Shown piece after piece: positions 11,291 to 23,100 of a DNA stretch of 64,000 nt. The notes under the pieces were generated by a model that saw only the letters and a program-made list of their open reading frames with translations, was not told the origin of the DNA and ran no database searches. This DNA comes from Owenia fusiformis (Eukaryota > Annelida > Polychaeta > Sabellida > Oweniidae). The translations under genes and the position numbers were made by a program. Position 1 is the first letter of the stretch, and each line of letters opens with the position of its first letter. The DNA is taken from NCBI GenBank assembly GCA_903813345.2, contig CAIIXF020000012.1:9816432-9880431 (forward strand), written 5' to 3'.

Positions 11291-11645
11291 ATTATGCCCG
11301 CGTTGCTAGTGAATTATGTAATGTTTTAATTAGGTTTCTCCCCAACAGGTATCTTTAAATAGAAACAATAAGCCCTGCAGTGCTCATTACATGCTCATGC
11401 GTTTTCAACAAAAAAAGCTTATTCAAGCGCACTAAACTCACACAATTCTTTTGAAAGACATGTTTTATTTCAACCGAGCTTCTGTGGTGCAGTTAGCACC
11501 AAGCTGGCCCGGTTGAAACACGTAATTAGCGGTTTAAGCGCGCTTGGATGAACTGCTTTTGTTGAAAACATGTGAACATGTAATTTGCAATGCATGGGCT
11601 CATAATTCTTTTCCGTGATACATTATGCAATGCACCCGCGGGCAG
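11291..11645. repeat. Nested foldback sequence
   Basis: Two nested imperfect inverted repeats: TTATGCCCGCG...ATTATGTAATG against CATTATGCAATGCACCCGCG at the outside, and CATGCGTTTTCAACAAAA against TTTTGTTGAAAACATGTG inside. At the centre TTTCAACCG...CGGTTGAAA encloses a GTGGTGCAGTTAGCACC stretch that faintly resembles a tRNA D-arm. Probably a foldback or MITE-like element. Confidence 0.5.
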
Positions 11646-12103
11646 TTCAAAAACGCAGCCTTACAGGTGGCAAAGTTAAATAATCAACCCTTTCATCGCC
11701 AAGGGGTTATACTAAAATAATTAACCATAATTTTTGAATCCATATTTTTGTCAATCATTTATATTTTCAATCTTAATGTTTAATCGATAGGGTCAGTGTT
11801 CTAAGCAACGTGAAAAGAATATAAATGGGATGTGTGACCTTGATTGTTTGTTCATATTTCCTCTTAAAGCTACCACCCAAAAATATGTAAAATATACAAA
11901 CTTATTCGCACTTCAGTGAAATAAAGAATATTATGTTTGTCATTCTCTATGATCCATTGTGTGACTACAGGTATGCTTCTTTACTCGCAAGTCAGGATAA
12001 TTTTGATATTCATAGAACTCAATTATTTTAGCTCTCCACACAATGTGTTCATTAGACACAATAAAAGGAAATAAAACAAAAAGAAGTCAGACTTTAAATC
12101 TTG

Positions 12104-12582
12104 CAATTTGTGGTATATAGCACATTTACTGTCTACGTCAACCGTTTCAGCTTCATGGTCGTTGTCATTAAATATGGCCCACCTGCAAATGTTAGTGTTT
12201 GCCATTTAATACCTAAATCTAGTCCATGGTATATGCCATCCATACTGTATTTGCAATTTGTGGTTTATAGCGCATCTACTGTCTATGTCAACCGTTTGAG
12301 CTTCATGGTCGTTGCCATTAAAGATGGCCCACCTGCAGTTGTTAGTGTTTGCCATTTAATACCTAAATCTAGTCCATGGTATATGCCATCCATACTGTAT
12401 TTGCAATTTGTGGTTTATAGCGCATCTACTGTCTATGTCAACCGTTTGAGCTTCATGGTCGTTGCCATTAAAGATGGTCCACCTGCAAATGTTAGTGTTT
12501 GCCATTTAATACCTAAATCTAGTCCATGGTATATGCCATCCATACTGTATTTGCAATTTGTGGTTTATAGCGCATCTACTGT
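12104..12582 (-). repeat. Three extra 150-bp copies of the FREP 3 C-terminal coding segment
   Basis: Immediately 3' of FREP copy 3 lie three head-to-tail copies, exactly 150 bp apart, of its last 40 codons plus 30 bp of spacer. The tail frames are 12133-12252, 12283-12402 and 12433-12552. Each reads KYSMDG.YHGLDLGIKW... to KLKRLT and ends in an intact stop. They differ at the residue before AGG (Phe, Thr, Phe; Ser in the gene), and the outermost copy also has PYLMT for PSLMA. Spacing of 50 codons keeps frame, but each tail's stop blocks read-through. The junction shows AATTGCAAATAC homology with the gene. Confidence 0.9.
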
Positions 12583-13575
12583 CTATGTCAACCGTTTGAG
12601 CTTCATGGTCGTTGCCATTAAAGATGGTCCACCTGCAGATGTTAGTGTTTGCCATTTAATACCTAAATCTAGTCCATGGTATACGCCATCCATACTGTAT
12701 TTGCAATTTGGGCACACTCCTGTACAGGAATTGTACCACCATCCACCGCCATTGTGACTTTCGGTCCTGGCGCAACTTTCTAATTCTTGAAGGTCATTGT
12801 CTCTGTCACGTGTAGAGAATTTCATTCCATTTAGTCTCTTATTTGCCTTAGTATTATTCACAATGACGTCTTCAACAGTGCCACTTTTAAAAGGTCCTAT
12901 TGAAAGTTGGTAGTTGGCTGCTTCATTTTGTATTGAGAAATTAGAATATGTTGCATAGTGCCAAACATTGTCTGGAGTCATCAGATCAAATTTGATCTCA
13001 TAATTTGCTGAATTTGTAATAAGATGAATGAGGTCATTTCCCAACCAATGCTCAGCGGAAACGTCCCCAAAACCATCTTTATATTCTGTCCAATTTTGGT
13101 TGTGAAATTCAACACTCCCATCATAACGTCTTTGAATGACAGTCCATCCGCCATCTTGCATGTCACAATAAACGTCAAATGTAGATTGACTGGAATCTGG
13201 TTCTATTTCATAAACGCCATTTTGCCAGCAATCGTTTTCGTGCAAAGTTTGACAGTCTCGATTATATTGATAATTACAATTTAAATGTGCATGGCTCCAA
13301 TATGTGTTTGCCGAAAAGGAACACGTCATCTCGTTTGAGGATATGAGTTCGCAAGTTGAGGACTTTTCCTCATAATTTACTCCTGTACATTCAGTAAAAC
13401 TTGCGCATTCTCCAAGACAGATCGTCTGCGAGCGAATGTTGCTCAAGGTCGCTAAGAAATTATCTGCGTCACATCTTGTTTTTGTAAACAATTGAAATGT
13501 GTGTCCATTAATTTTAGAACCGAGAGCAATGACATGTACAGTCCCTATTGTCATACCAATAAATATGAAATTCAT
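12583..13575 (-). CDS. Fibrinogen-related secreted protein, copy 3 (complete)
   Basis: Intronless 330-aa frame with the same layout as copy 2: signal peptide (MNFIFIGMTIGTVHVIA), PAN/apple-like segment, and fibrinogen C-terminal domain with the DGGWTVIQRR core, RDRDND acidic loop and GWWYNSC. It has extra cysteines around the domain linker (NCNYQYNRDC, then DCWQNG) and one at CPNCKY, where copy 2 has CPNGKY. That last change falls at the junction with the 150-bp tail repeat. The central part (about residues 135-225) is nearly identical to copies 1 and 2, while both ends diverge. The TATA-like motif of the other copies is missing upstream. Role by family: secreted lectin. Confidence 0.93.
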   Translation of the reverse strand: MNFIFIGMTIGTVHVIALGSKINGHTFQLFTKTRCDADNFLATLSNIRSQTICLGECASFTECTGVNYEEKSSTCELISSNEMTCSFSANTYWSHAHLNCNYQYNRDCQTLHENDCWQNGVYEIEPDSSQSTFDVYCDMQDGGWTVIQRRYDGSVEFHNQNWTEYKDGFGDVSAEHWLGNDLIHLITNSANYEIKFDLMTPDNVWHYATYSNFSIQNEAANYQLSIGPFKSGTVEDVIVNNTKANKRLNGMKFSTRDRDNDLQELESCARTESHNGGGWWYNSCTGVCPNCKYSMDGVYHGLDLGIKWQTLTSAGGPSLMATTMKLKRLT

Positions 13576-14512
13576 CTCAACTTTTTATGAAATGCGAATG
13601 ACTTGTATAACGTGTTTGCGCCTTAAAGATCTCAATCAACCTCCTCCAATAGCCCAAAATAACTTTGAGATAAAATTGGTTTATTGACATAAATAGAGGA
13701 AGAATGAAGACTGTTCTAAATGAGTTATATTGATTTAGTCTAAAATTTCAATTATTATTGAAACCGGAAATCATTTTATTGATTCTCTATTGTTCATATT
13801 TGAGATTATGTTATCCGTCCTGGTATCCATAAACAAGACTATTTTACCTGGCGTTCTATTCATTTAGTAATTACTTGTTTTTACCTGAGATGGTTTCAGT
13901 TTTTACATGTCGTCGTACGTGTACCTAACGAATTTTTGGAAACCCCTGTAAATATATTTTAATCATAGATATTTTCTGTCGTTAAAAATTGTTAGACACA
14001 TTACCCTTTGAAAAACGTCATTTTTGTTTCATAAAACATTGACGAGGACAAACGTGCAAGTAAAAATGTATATTCAAGAACCAAAACCTGAAATAACACT
14101 TCCCTGAATAAATTTTGTTAATAGGTCCTCCAATCCTCACTTGATTAATACACAATTGTACACGTGCTCATAGATCGGCCATCAGCGCCTCGTTTTGGAT
14201 CTAAATATTCTATTGGCACAGACTGATTTTATTTGTCAAAATTGAATGATCGACAGAATGTAAAATGATCTCAAAATCAATCTTTGTGGACGAGAACTTT
14301 GCCTTACCAGGGGATTTCCAATAGGCCCATACAATAGTTCCTTACATTGTCCTGCTTTAAATTACAAAGCAATTAACTTATTTATAAAAGGTGAGTTCAA
14401 AAGAGGCACTTGTCTTACACGTCCAGAGGTACAGTGTAATGAGTGAAGGCCGGGTGTAGTTGTACTTACAAATTTATATCTGCATTATCCTCATAATATT
14501 GCGTTTCGAGTG
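13576..14512. other. Decayed FREP 5' flank and spacer
   Basis: 13576-13790 aligns to the upstream flank of copies 1 and 2 but is clearly more diverged. 14080-14220 still shows the CAATCCTCACTTGATT block of the spacers at 3400 and 7630. No gene seen. Confidence 0.55.
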
Positions 14513-14685
14513 TAAAAGGGTAAGAGGTCCTATCAAATTATGGTCCTACTCTCCATTGATTTATATGATGAATACAACTCTTTTCCCTCATTATCTTATA
14601 CGCAATCAGGGCCAGTAAGGGCCGTTAAGAAAGGGGACCATAATCCCTGGGGAACCATTATTTATTTCACACCGGAACAATATCC
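14513..14685. mobile_element. Truncated copy of the TAAAAGGG MITE
   Basis: Matches the left arm and centre of the complete element at 26484-26731 (GAGGTCCTATCAAATTATGG through GGGGACCATAATCCC) but lacks the right arm. Frames across it are repeat sequence. Confidence 0.7.
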
Positions 14686-15292
14686 CAGAATAGGCGACCT
14701 AATATATACGTATTTAGTAGGTTTGACCAGAGACATATAAAACATCTGGTTTGACTTACAACCAAAAAATACAATGAATTTCTTCCTTCTACTACATGCC
14801 CGTAGCTGGCTTGTCTAACGCCCATGCCTGGCTATTGGCAAAACGACCCCTCCTATTGTTATTTAAGGATGTAAATTGCACACTGTCGGGTATACATTTT
14901 AATTTTATATTTTGATATGACATCGAGTTTATGGAATTTAATTTCGTTTAGTGTGATTGTCCTCGGAATGATTCAAGACAAATTCTCGAACGTCTCAAGA
15001 AACAAATATTGTGACCTAGAAATTGATGCGAGATTGTACATCATCGTTAGATATATCAAAACGTGCTTGTGTTTATAAGAGCCAACATACATCAATTGAG
15101 TAAGTTTACTGAAGTGTGCAATCTCGAATTGAACCAAGTATGGAGTATGCATAGCCGTAGGGACCGGGGGTTCGATGGGTTCGGACGAACCCCCGGTCGG
15201 GATTCCCCCTCAAAAATATTTGTGGAAAATTCATTGCAATAACCAATAACATATATTCAATTTATATGACTAGTAGATAAAAATAGTAAATT
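14686..15292. other. Gene-free interval with a short perfect hairpin
   Basis: Contains a 13-bp perfect stem, GACCGGGGGTTCG (15162-15174) with CGAACCCCCGGTC (15186-15198), separated by 11 nt. This looks like the tip of a small repeat. Nothing else recognised. Confidence 0.55.
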
Positions 15293-16323
15293 TACACTTC
15301 TCTCCAAAAGATTGGCAACCTCAGGCACGGGGTGGGATTGTTTAATTTTGGGAAGACCCCGGAGCATTATGACATTATGACATAAAAAGCTGCTCCATCT
15401 ACAGTGAAATAAACAAATTGTCTTAAAACTGATGAAAACACATGTTCTTTCAAATCTGTGCCCCTCCGTTTTGTTTTATTTCAAACAAAAAAAATCTTGC
15501 TAAGTCCCCGGGTCTGACAAGTCCTCAAAAGCAAATATTAAATAATAGAAACATTTTGAAATGAGTTATTATTAAAATCATATGTATCATTTATAAACAC
15601 AAGTATTTGATCGAATGGGTATTTATTATCCATCACTTTTTAGGAAAAATAAATCGATTGCGAAAAAATCAGTTTTGCTTTTTCAGATGCACGTTCATCT
15701 CGGTGATCATTTTAAGATTAAAATGTTGCTGTTTCAGTGTATTAAGTATTTACTCTATTTTCAAGAATATCAAACTTTAGTGGATCGCGTTTATGACATT
15801 AATTATAATATGTTTAGCAAATAAATGGATTAGGGGAGGCAATTAGGTGAGTATGTCTGTGTTACTAGATACAAGTGTAAAAGGTACACACATTACGTGC
15901 AGTGGAAAGTTCTGTCCAATAAAAAGGCCAGATGCAGTCATCTTTTGCTGAGGAAAGCAAAGGCGTAAGGAGGATTATATCAAATAAGTCTAGATTTATT
16001 ATTTCAAATGAGTATTACATTCTCACAGTTAAGGGAAAAAGTTCATAATAAAAAATATTAAAAAATCACATGGTGTACCAATATGCATTGCTTCCTGATA
16101 ATCACTTTTTATTTTCTAAAAAACTGATCCACTGATAATCAGCGGATTAAAAAATTCATCAAAAGAGGTAAAAAAATGGGAAAATTTGGAGGCATTGGAA
16201 GTGAAATCAAATTACATTTTAATCAATATTATAAGTATTTTCCCCGCAGGTTATGTAAATAAAAATTCAAATATAAAGAGGAGGCAGGGAGCTTAGGTTG
16301 CCAAGCTTTTGGAGGGGAGTGTA
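15293..16323. mobile_element. 1.03-kb Tc1/mariner-like MITE, second member
   Basis: Ends TACACTTCTCTCCAAAAGATT and ...CTTTTGGAGGGGAGTGTA are inverted and bordered by TA. The right arm (16140-16323) matches the arms of 7938-8814. The left arm is degenerate beyond about 40 bp. No transposase. Confidence 0.7.
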
Positions 16324-18548
16324 CTTGCCAGAAAGACAGAGGATTGGCCTACCACAAGTTTCAAATCGTGTGTCTAAAAAGATTTGGCAGCATTCTTGAA
16401 TAAAATAATAAAACGTTAATTTCTCAAAAACAAATCAAAGTCTATAATGATTCACAAGTTCATCTAAAATGTTTTCATTTCTCAAAACATTCATGATTCT
16501 CGTCATTAATGATAAAAACAGCGGGACGGTGATAGAATGTTTCATTTCATATGTAATACAATAATATTTGTCATCTGTGACTTTTATCGTCAGTACCAAT
16601 TGAGAGTATTCGTGCAGCCATTACGACTTTTATTGTGCTACATTCTTAAAAATATTTGCTATGAATATACTAGTTTTCAGTAAATAACTGTAAGTTCATG
16701 AGGTCTTACAAAATGAAATATAAAATAAAATAAAATCCTTTTGATTTGGATTCTTTTCAAAAATCATTTAAAAGTGTGGGAAAATAGCATGTGTCTGAAT
16801 ATCTTTGAATGAACTCTAAAGCATGAATTGGGAATGACAATTTATCTATGGTAGCTCGTCAAAAACATGTTCCTTCGAGATATGTTATAATTTTCCCTTA
16901 ACAAAAGTTGGCTCAATGTATGCTAACCCTTGATTTGGATTCCATTGAACAATTAAACAAGTGCAGTAAAATTTAAATGTATGATTTTGCTACCAGATTT
17001 CAATATCTTTTCAGTAAAAGATTCACCAAAAACTATTTCAACATAGAAAATCAAATTGTTGCCAAACTTTTGGAGGGGTACGGTGTACATTGTATGTATG
17101 ACAAATACAAAAAATGCTTTTTTGTGAGGTACACCGAAGAAGGGGAAGATTTGTGGATACATAGAAAATCGAACCCCTGGTCACCATTTGCTGGCTACGC
17201 CACTGGTATATAACATTGATGATGATTTCTGCTTTACCCTTTTTCATGTGTTAGAGATATCGAATGAACAGCATGTACTATTTTGAGACAATTTCAACAC
17301 AATATAGCTATTATCTACCATACAACATATGTCATTCAGTACGCATATATAGTCCATATAGTGCAATATCTATGAATACGATCCATGTCATTAAATATTA
17401 AAAATCAGAACTTTTTGTCTGTTATCTAATTTAAAGATTTCAGATAATATACTGCATAGCCTATGTGGTATTTAATCCGAGTGGTTAATTTGCCGAATTA
17501 TCAATTTTTTCATTTTTTCAATTTTATTTTTTACGGTCATGGCAAAAATTAGGCAATAGGTAAATTAAATGATTAGGCAAAATTACCACATACTAATACT
17601 TCTCAATATTTTCAATTGGTAAATGAAATAGAATATATATAGGTCGAGTTCGGCATATAGTTATCAAACATGACCCAATAATCTTACCTATATGTTTTAT
17701 CGGCGATGGCTTGGCAGATATGTTATCTTAACCTTGGCTTTTTGGGCAATGTAGAAAGACTAATTCCAAAACCACCCATTTAACGTGACCGCAGTAAGAA
17801 ACGTGATTGTATTAACTTTTATCACCACTGTGCACGTATTCTGTGACGGAACGAGCCCCTCTCGTAATAAAATGGATGGAAATCCGTTGAGGGTTTTTCA
17901 ATAACGTAATCGTTAACTTTTGTATTTTTAAATTTTGTTAAAGTGTCCTGGGCATATATCAATACAACATGTAGCTAAAATACAAATGGTAATAAAATTC
18001 AAACGTAGTAAAAGCATTCAATATTTTTACCCCAGGCCGTGCTCGGCCTATAAGATACTATGTATAAAACGATATTCATCAAAATTAACTGTACAGTTTG
18101 TGTTCTCTTTTTTAAACATTTGGCCACAGGCCTTTGCCACATCAACAGCAATCTCATGACTCGACATCAACGTTTAGAATTCCTCATCGTCAGTAAGTCT
18201 TTGAAAGTTTGTAATTTTATTCTAAACATTGGAAAATAAATCGTTTCTGATACTAGAATAAAACGGACATTTCAACACAAAGCCAATGAATCAATACAGT
18301 AATGTATAAAGCGCGCATTCAAAACAAGCGCTACATAGTCTACTTCAAATACCCGATCAGCTTCAGAGCTGTGTTTAGAACGGGAGATTTGCATATTTCG
18401 ATGCACACTATAATGCTTTCTGAAGAAAATGATGTGTGTAATACATGTTTTAGCTCCAAATATCTTACTATACGGGCTTGTTTAAAATATGTATTATAGA
18501 AAACTAGCTACATAGCTATCAATGACATATTACACGATGATATGTAGT
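16324..18548. other. Gene-free interval
   Basis: 16985-17095 is a fragment of the TACACTCCCC MITE family: an ATCTTTTCAGTAAAAGATTC stretch shared with 8220-8245, followed by CCAAACTTTTGGAGGGG. Otherwise AT-rich DNA with no domain-bearing frame or RNA gene that I can recognise. Confidence 0.5.
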
Positions 18549-18752
18549 CTAGGCAACCAAGGAGGATTGGCTCCCAGAATGCAACACCGATATTCTGCAA
18601 AACAATCACCTAGCGATAGCTTTGTTGGAGAGTATCAGGTCATTCTCCATGCAGTCGTACAAATTATACAGACACAAATAGCAAATGACGCATGCGTGGA
18701 GATTAAAGAATATCGAGTTGGAACCCTGGCTTCCAATCCTCCTTGCTAGGCA
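18549..18752. mobile_element. About 204-bp MITE
   Basis: AACCAAGGAGGATTGG (18555-18570) is mirrored by CCAATCCTCCTTGCTAGG (18733-18750), giving an imperfect TIR of about 20 bp. The interior is unique in this window. Confidence 0.55.
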
Positions 18753-20145
18753 ACGGAATAAGTAAACACTGTAACTGAACGATTATTCATGTGAGAAAAC
18801 TACATGCATTTGTATAGGGAAACTTTTGCGTATAGGTTTACGTTTCGATTTTATCTGCATTGCTTAAAGTCTCAAACCATTGATCCTGGCGTAGTATAAT
18901 AAGTGTGTTATAAAAGCTGACATTTTGATGAAATAATGCATGTTTGAACGCCAACACCAGACCCAAACGCCGGTTCAAAAACGTTTGCTTAAAGGGTGAC
19001 GCATATCGTTTAGCAAATCGAACGCTCGTTTCTGGTGTTGCTCACCGTTTAGTATAAAAGGCCCGATCCCGGAATAATACTCAAGGGTTCACAGGATCGA
19101 GGTCGTTGTGTCAACACCTCTAACTGTTATATAGCATAAGTTTATTATAGATAGTCACATATTTATAAAAGGTTGATTTTTATTTTGACAAATCAATTCC
19201 ACATTTATGGGTGAAGTTTCAGGATCTTCTATTTGTGTATAATAAGGAAAAATTGGCATCTAAATTTCCCCATAACGTAATAGCACACAGCTTGGCATAT
19301 GAAATATCCTACAAATGAAACAAAGCAAGACAAACCGGTTTCTAATACAAGGATTTATATTGGCTGTTGTACATGTATTCTTTGAACGCAATCACTCTTT
19401 GGATAACGTTTTCAAAATCATTATAAACGGATTACTTTATCTCAAAGTCAATTTCAATAAACTGGATTTAACAGAACTCCCCTTATTTCCTAAAAATGGA
19501 CTGATCCAGTTGATTCGCCTGGAGCCGCCATATTGTTTTTATACGGGATGCTAATCGGAACCCTTTAAACCAAATCGTATTCGTCCATTTTGACACAGGT
19601 GTGTGGCTCTCGTCGTTGAGTACTGTATGTGCTGCATGAATTCTGTGTGAATAAACAGCTGTTTTCATTAATATGTGCCAAACCTAATGTCAGTGAAGGA
19701 CACGATATAAAATGTAAATAACAGGCAAGTTATAACATTTTTTTATTTCAACAGGTAAGCTAAGAAGGCTAAGAATCGAATGGCGCATATATTTTCGGAA
19801 TTAATGAACATTCTTATTAATTTGTCACATTTGTCGCAGATTTTACGATAATACACTCCACTTCAAAGGTTTTGAATAAAACAAATCCAAACACGAGTGC
19901 CATTAACAAACATGTCGGGAGAAAATATGTACGGGAGTGTTGACTACGATGAAACAAACTTTTGGAAATAGGGCCTCTGAAAATGCGTGTTTGTTAAATT
20001 TCTGTTCTCTTTACATGAGTACTAACACACAAATCATTTCTATTGGATTAGTCATGTTGTACTTTTTGAAAACATGAAGAGAAACTGGTGCGGAGGAAGG
20101 ATACGCACGATTATTAAACATCATTGATGCTTATTTATAGAAATC
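18753..20145. other. Upstream region of the peroxidase gene
   Basis: No coding feature. 18820-18880 is a worn right end of the 123-bp MITE family. A TATAAAAG motif at 19053-19060 lies 1.1 kb upstream of the peroxidase ATG. It could belong to that gene only if there is a long leader or 5' intron, so it is not called as a promoter. Confidence 0.4.
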
Positions 20146-23100
20146 ATGCTAGCGGGTTTGTTCTTTCTCGGGTTAGTATTCCATACTTCATATTGCCAGT
20201 TGACGATAACGGATGTCAACGTAATCAAGGGCGCAATTAGACAGGCCATTGACGCGCGTGCTCCTGACGGATTTCGTCCACTTCTAGCAGGAGCCGTAAG
20301 GTAAAAACATTTACTTTTATAAATATTATTTGAATATTGTTTTAAAGAGTATGGATAGCGATAATTTCAATCTTGATTGCACTGTTTGCATTTTATCTTC
20401 CGCATTTAATTATGATCATTGACAATTTTCCGATTGTTAAAAAAAGTTGCTGCCGCTATAGTTTCTGATATTCGTTTTCATCCACGAAGTCACTCTCTTT
20501 TGCCAGTTAGCTTTTACTGTGCGGCTATCACTATATGCATTTCCCTCTCTTGCGGAACCATTTCTTGATGAGATAGTCCCTTTCCATGCGGCGGCCCTTC
20601 TCTACTTCTCTATGCAACTACATGAGACTATCTCGTTCACGAAATCCTCCCTCTCAATGCGACACTTTTTCCCTTTATTAAACACAATATTGTCGGATAA
20701 AAGGGTGGCCTAGAACAAAAAAGTAATGCAACCTTGCGTATCCTAGGTTAGCGTTCCACGACTGCGTCGGTGGGTGCGACGGCTGTATCAATCACAACAA
20801 TGCCGATAATGCAGGTAAGACGTCTCGTGTAGACCTTTATTGTTTTTCAAAATAAAGTATACTTCCCATTGCGGTTAGATGATATATAAGCCATTTAAAT
20901 GAGGTACTTTTACTTCAATGTTTCAAGGATTAAAATTTGTTGGACTAGTCAAAGAATTATGTTTTCTAATTAGACCTGAAAGTATGTTGATAAAATACCA
21001 TTTATTCCGACTAAAGAAATGTGGGATGCTCTGTCTAGGGTTGAAAGTCTACAGTGATCAGCTGGATGCGATCTACACAAACTATTCAAACAAATTATCA
21101 AGGGCTGACTTTTACGCACTGGCTGGTATTACAGCTGTGGAACGTGGTGCAGAGGTACGTGAAAGAGCCTTTGGAACTAATTCAAGAGGCTACTGTGCCT
21201 CAGGCGTGTATTTGTAAATAACCGTGGCAAGAGCGTGGGGCAGGCGCGGCGAGACAAAATACAATTCTTAATCTGGAACTGAAAAAATGAAAGAGTCTGT
21301 GATGGTAGAAATGAAAATTGTAACATTGACCTATGTTTTATTCAGAATGATCTTTCAAACAACTTGCCTCAGTATTACACCCCAGTCACATTTCCTACGG
21401 CGACCTTGCGCTGCGGCCAGTAACATTTCAACGCTCGCCGTGGAATTTCTGCACTCTCATACTTTTGCAGTCACATTTCCCACGGCAGTCGCACGGTGAA
21501 TTTTAAATTTCTGTTGATAAATAATACTTTTTTCATTTTATTTACATCGGGACAATTTATAAATGTTATTCATAGTGCTAGGATGTAATATCAAATGAAA
21601 AGTGATCGTGAAACATTGACAAACAATGATTCAATCTTGTTGAGCCAGTTGATTTCTACGGGGACCTCAGAAATGAGCAAATATTATAACTCCGAGTTAT
21701 AATTTCTACGCCTTCCCTGCGGCCTGTAAAAATCTGCATTCGCCGTACAGAACGAAAAATGCCAGATATCAAACTTAGGAAAACATACGCATTTACAGAG
21801 AGAATGTAATAAAAATGTTAGTGATGCCATGGGCATTGAACCATGGTGATGCCTTATATACCTTATGATATTTCAAGAGCTTTCTCAAAGATTGACTAAG
21901 TTATAATCGATTTTATTTCTTTTCACATATACTGGCAATCAATAGGGCTGTTATGCGGTCCATTTTGAAATTTGATATTCAAAACGGCAGCTCATTGGTT
22001 ATTTCATGGGCATTCATCTCTAGTTGAATATCCATGTCCAATATTCGTATAGGTAAAATATTTAAATATACTACTGTTACTCATGTTACTTGTGTTAGAA
22101 TTCTGGCTACGCCTCTGATGTATGCCATCAAACATGTACTATTGATATGCCTTTTCCTTTTCGTTTCACATTCTCGAATGCCTAGATTACTTGAATGTCC
22201 CGTTAAGCAACGTTCACACCAACGGCGAATGCCACGCTTTAAATCGGCGAGCAAAGCGGCACCAAAGCGTTACAAATCTTGATATAAAGCGTCGGGGTCG
22301 TAATATGTCGTAGAAAAGCTCGGAGTAAAGCGGGATGTTCGGCAAGAGCGCTCCATTACGAATTGATTAAAGCGCCGAGAGTGTATCAAAGCTTAACAAA
22401 CCGAAACAAAGCTCAGCAAAGCTTGATCCAAAGCGTAGGAAAGCTTAACAGAGCTTGGTTCAAAGCGGGGATCCCAGTCTCTCCACGATCTGTTACCACT
22501 TGGCACGCTTCGTTTAGATGTCTCAAGCTTTGCTACGATCTGGCATGGAGATCTGACACGAGGGCAGACGCTTTCATCAATATCTGACACTCTTTGTTAC
22601 GCTTTCATGAAGGACTCTCAAGCTTTTTAACGAATTGAGACGCTTTAATCAAGGATTGAAACGCTTTGTTGAGCTTTGTTACGCTTGACAAGCTTCCTCA
22701 CGCTCTCTCACGCTTTTTCTCGCCGTGCGACAAACATCATGTCTTCTTCAGATAGGTCATGATCTGGTCCATCTGGAATTTCTGGATCTTGTTGTTCTGC
22801 CATTGTCTTCTCGAGTCAAAGATGCAACGGTTTTATGGATCTACTGCATCTTTAAACAGCCATTTGATCAAAAGCGTCATGATAAAGGCGATCTCGAAAA
22901 TGCGCAACAGAGCTTGGCAATCGTTTCAGAGCCTGATTAAAGCGTCATAATCGCATCAAAGCGTAATAATGCTTACCAAAGCTTATCAAAGCATGATTTT
23001 AAGCGTAACAAAGCCTGGTCGAAGCGGGATTCAAACATGACCGTGCTCTATTCGAATTTCTCAACCAATCAGAATGCAGCATAGCCAATATAGAACGTTC

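Noticed and set aside
11440-11515. tRNA gene
   Set aside because: A D-arm-like stretch is present, but the region is an inverted-repeat centre and no full cloverleaf can be drawn.
12101-12757. Plus-strand 218-codon open frame with four internal 50-residue repeats
   Set aside because: It is the antisense of the repeated FREP tail. The 150-bp period keeps one antisense frame open; no start context, domain or splice signal supports it.
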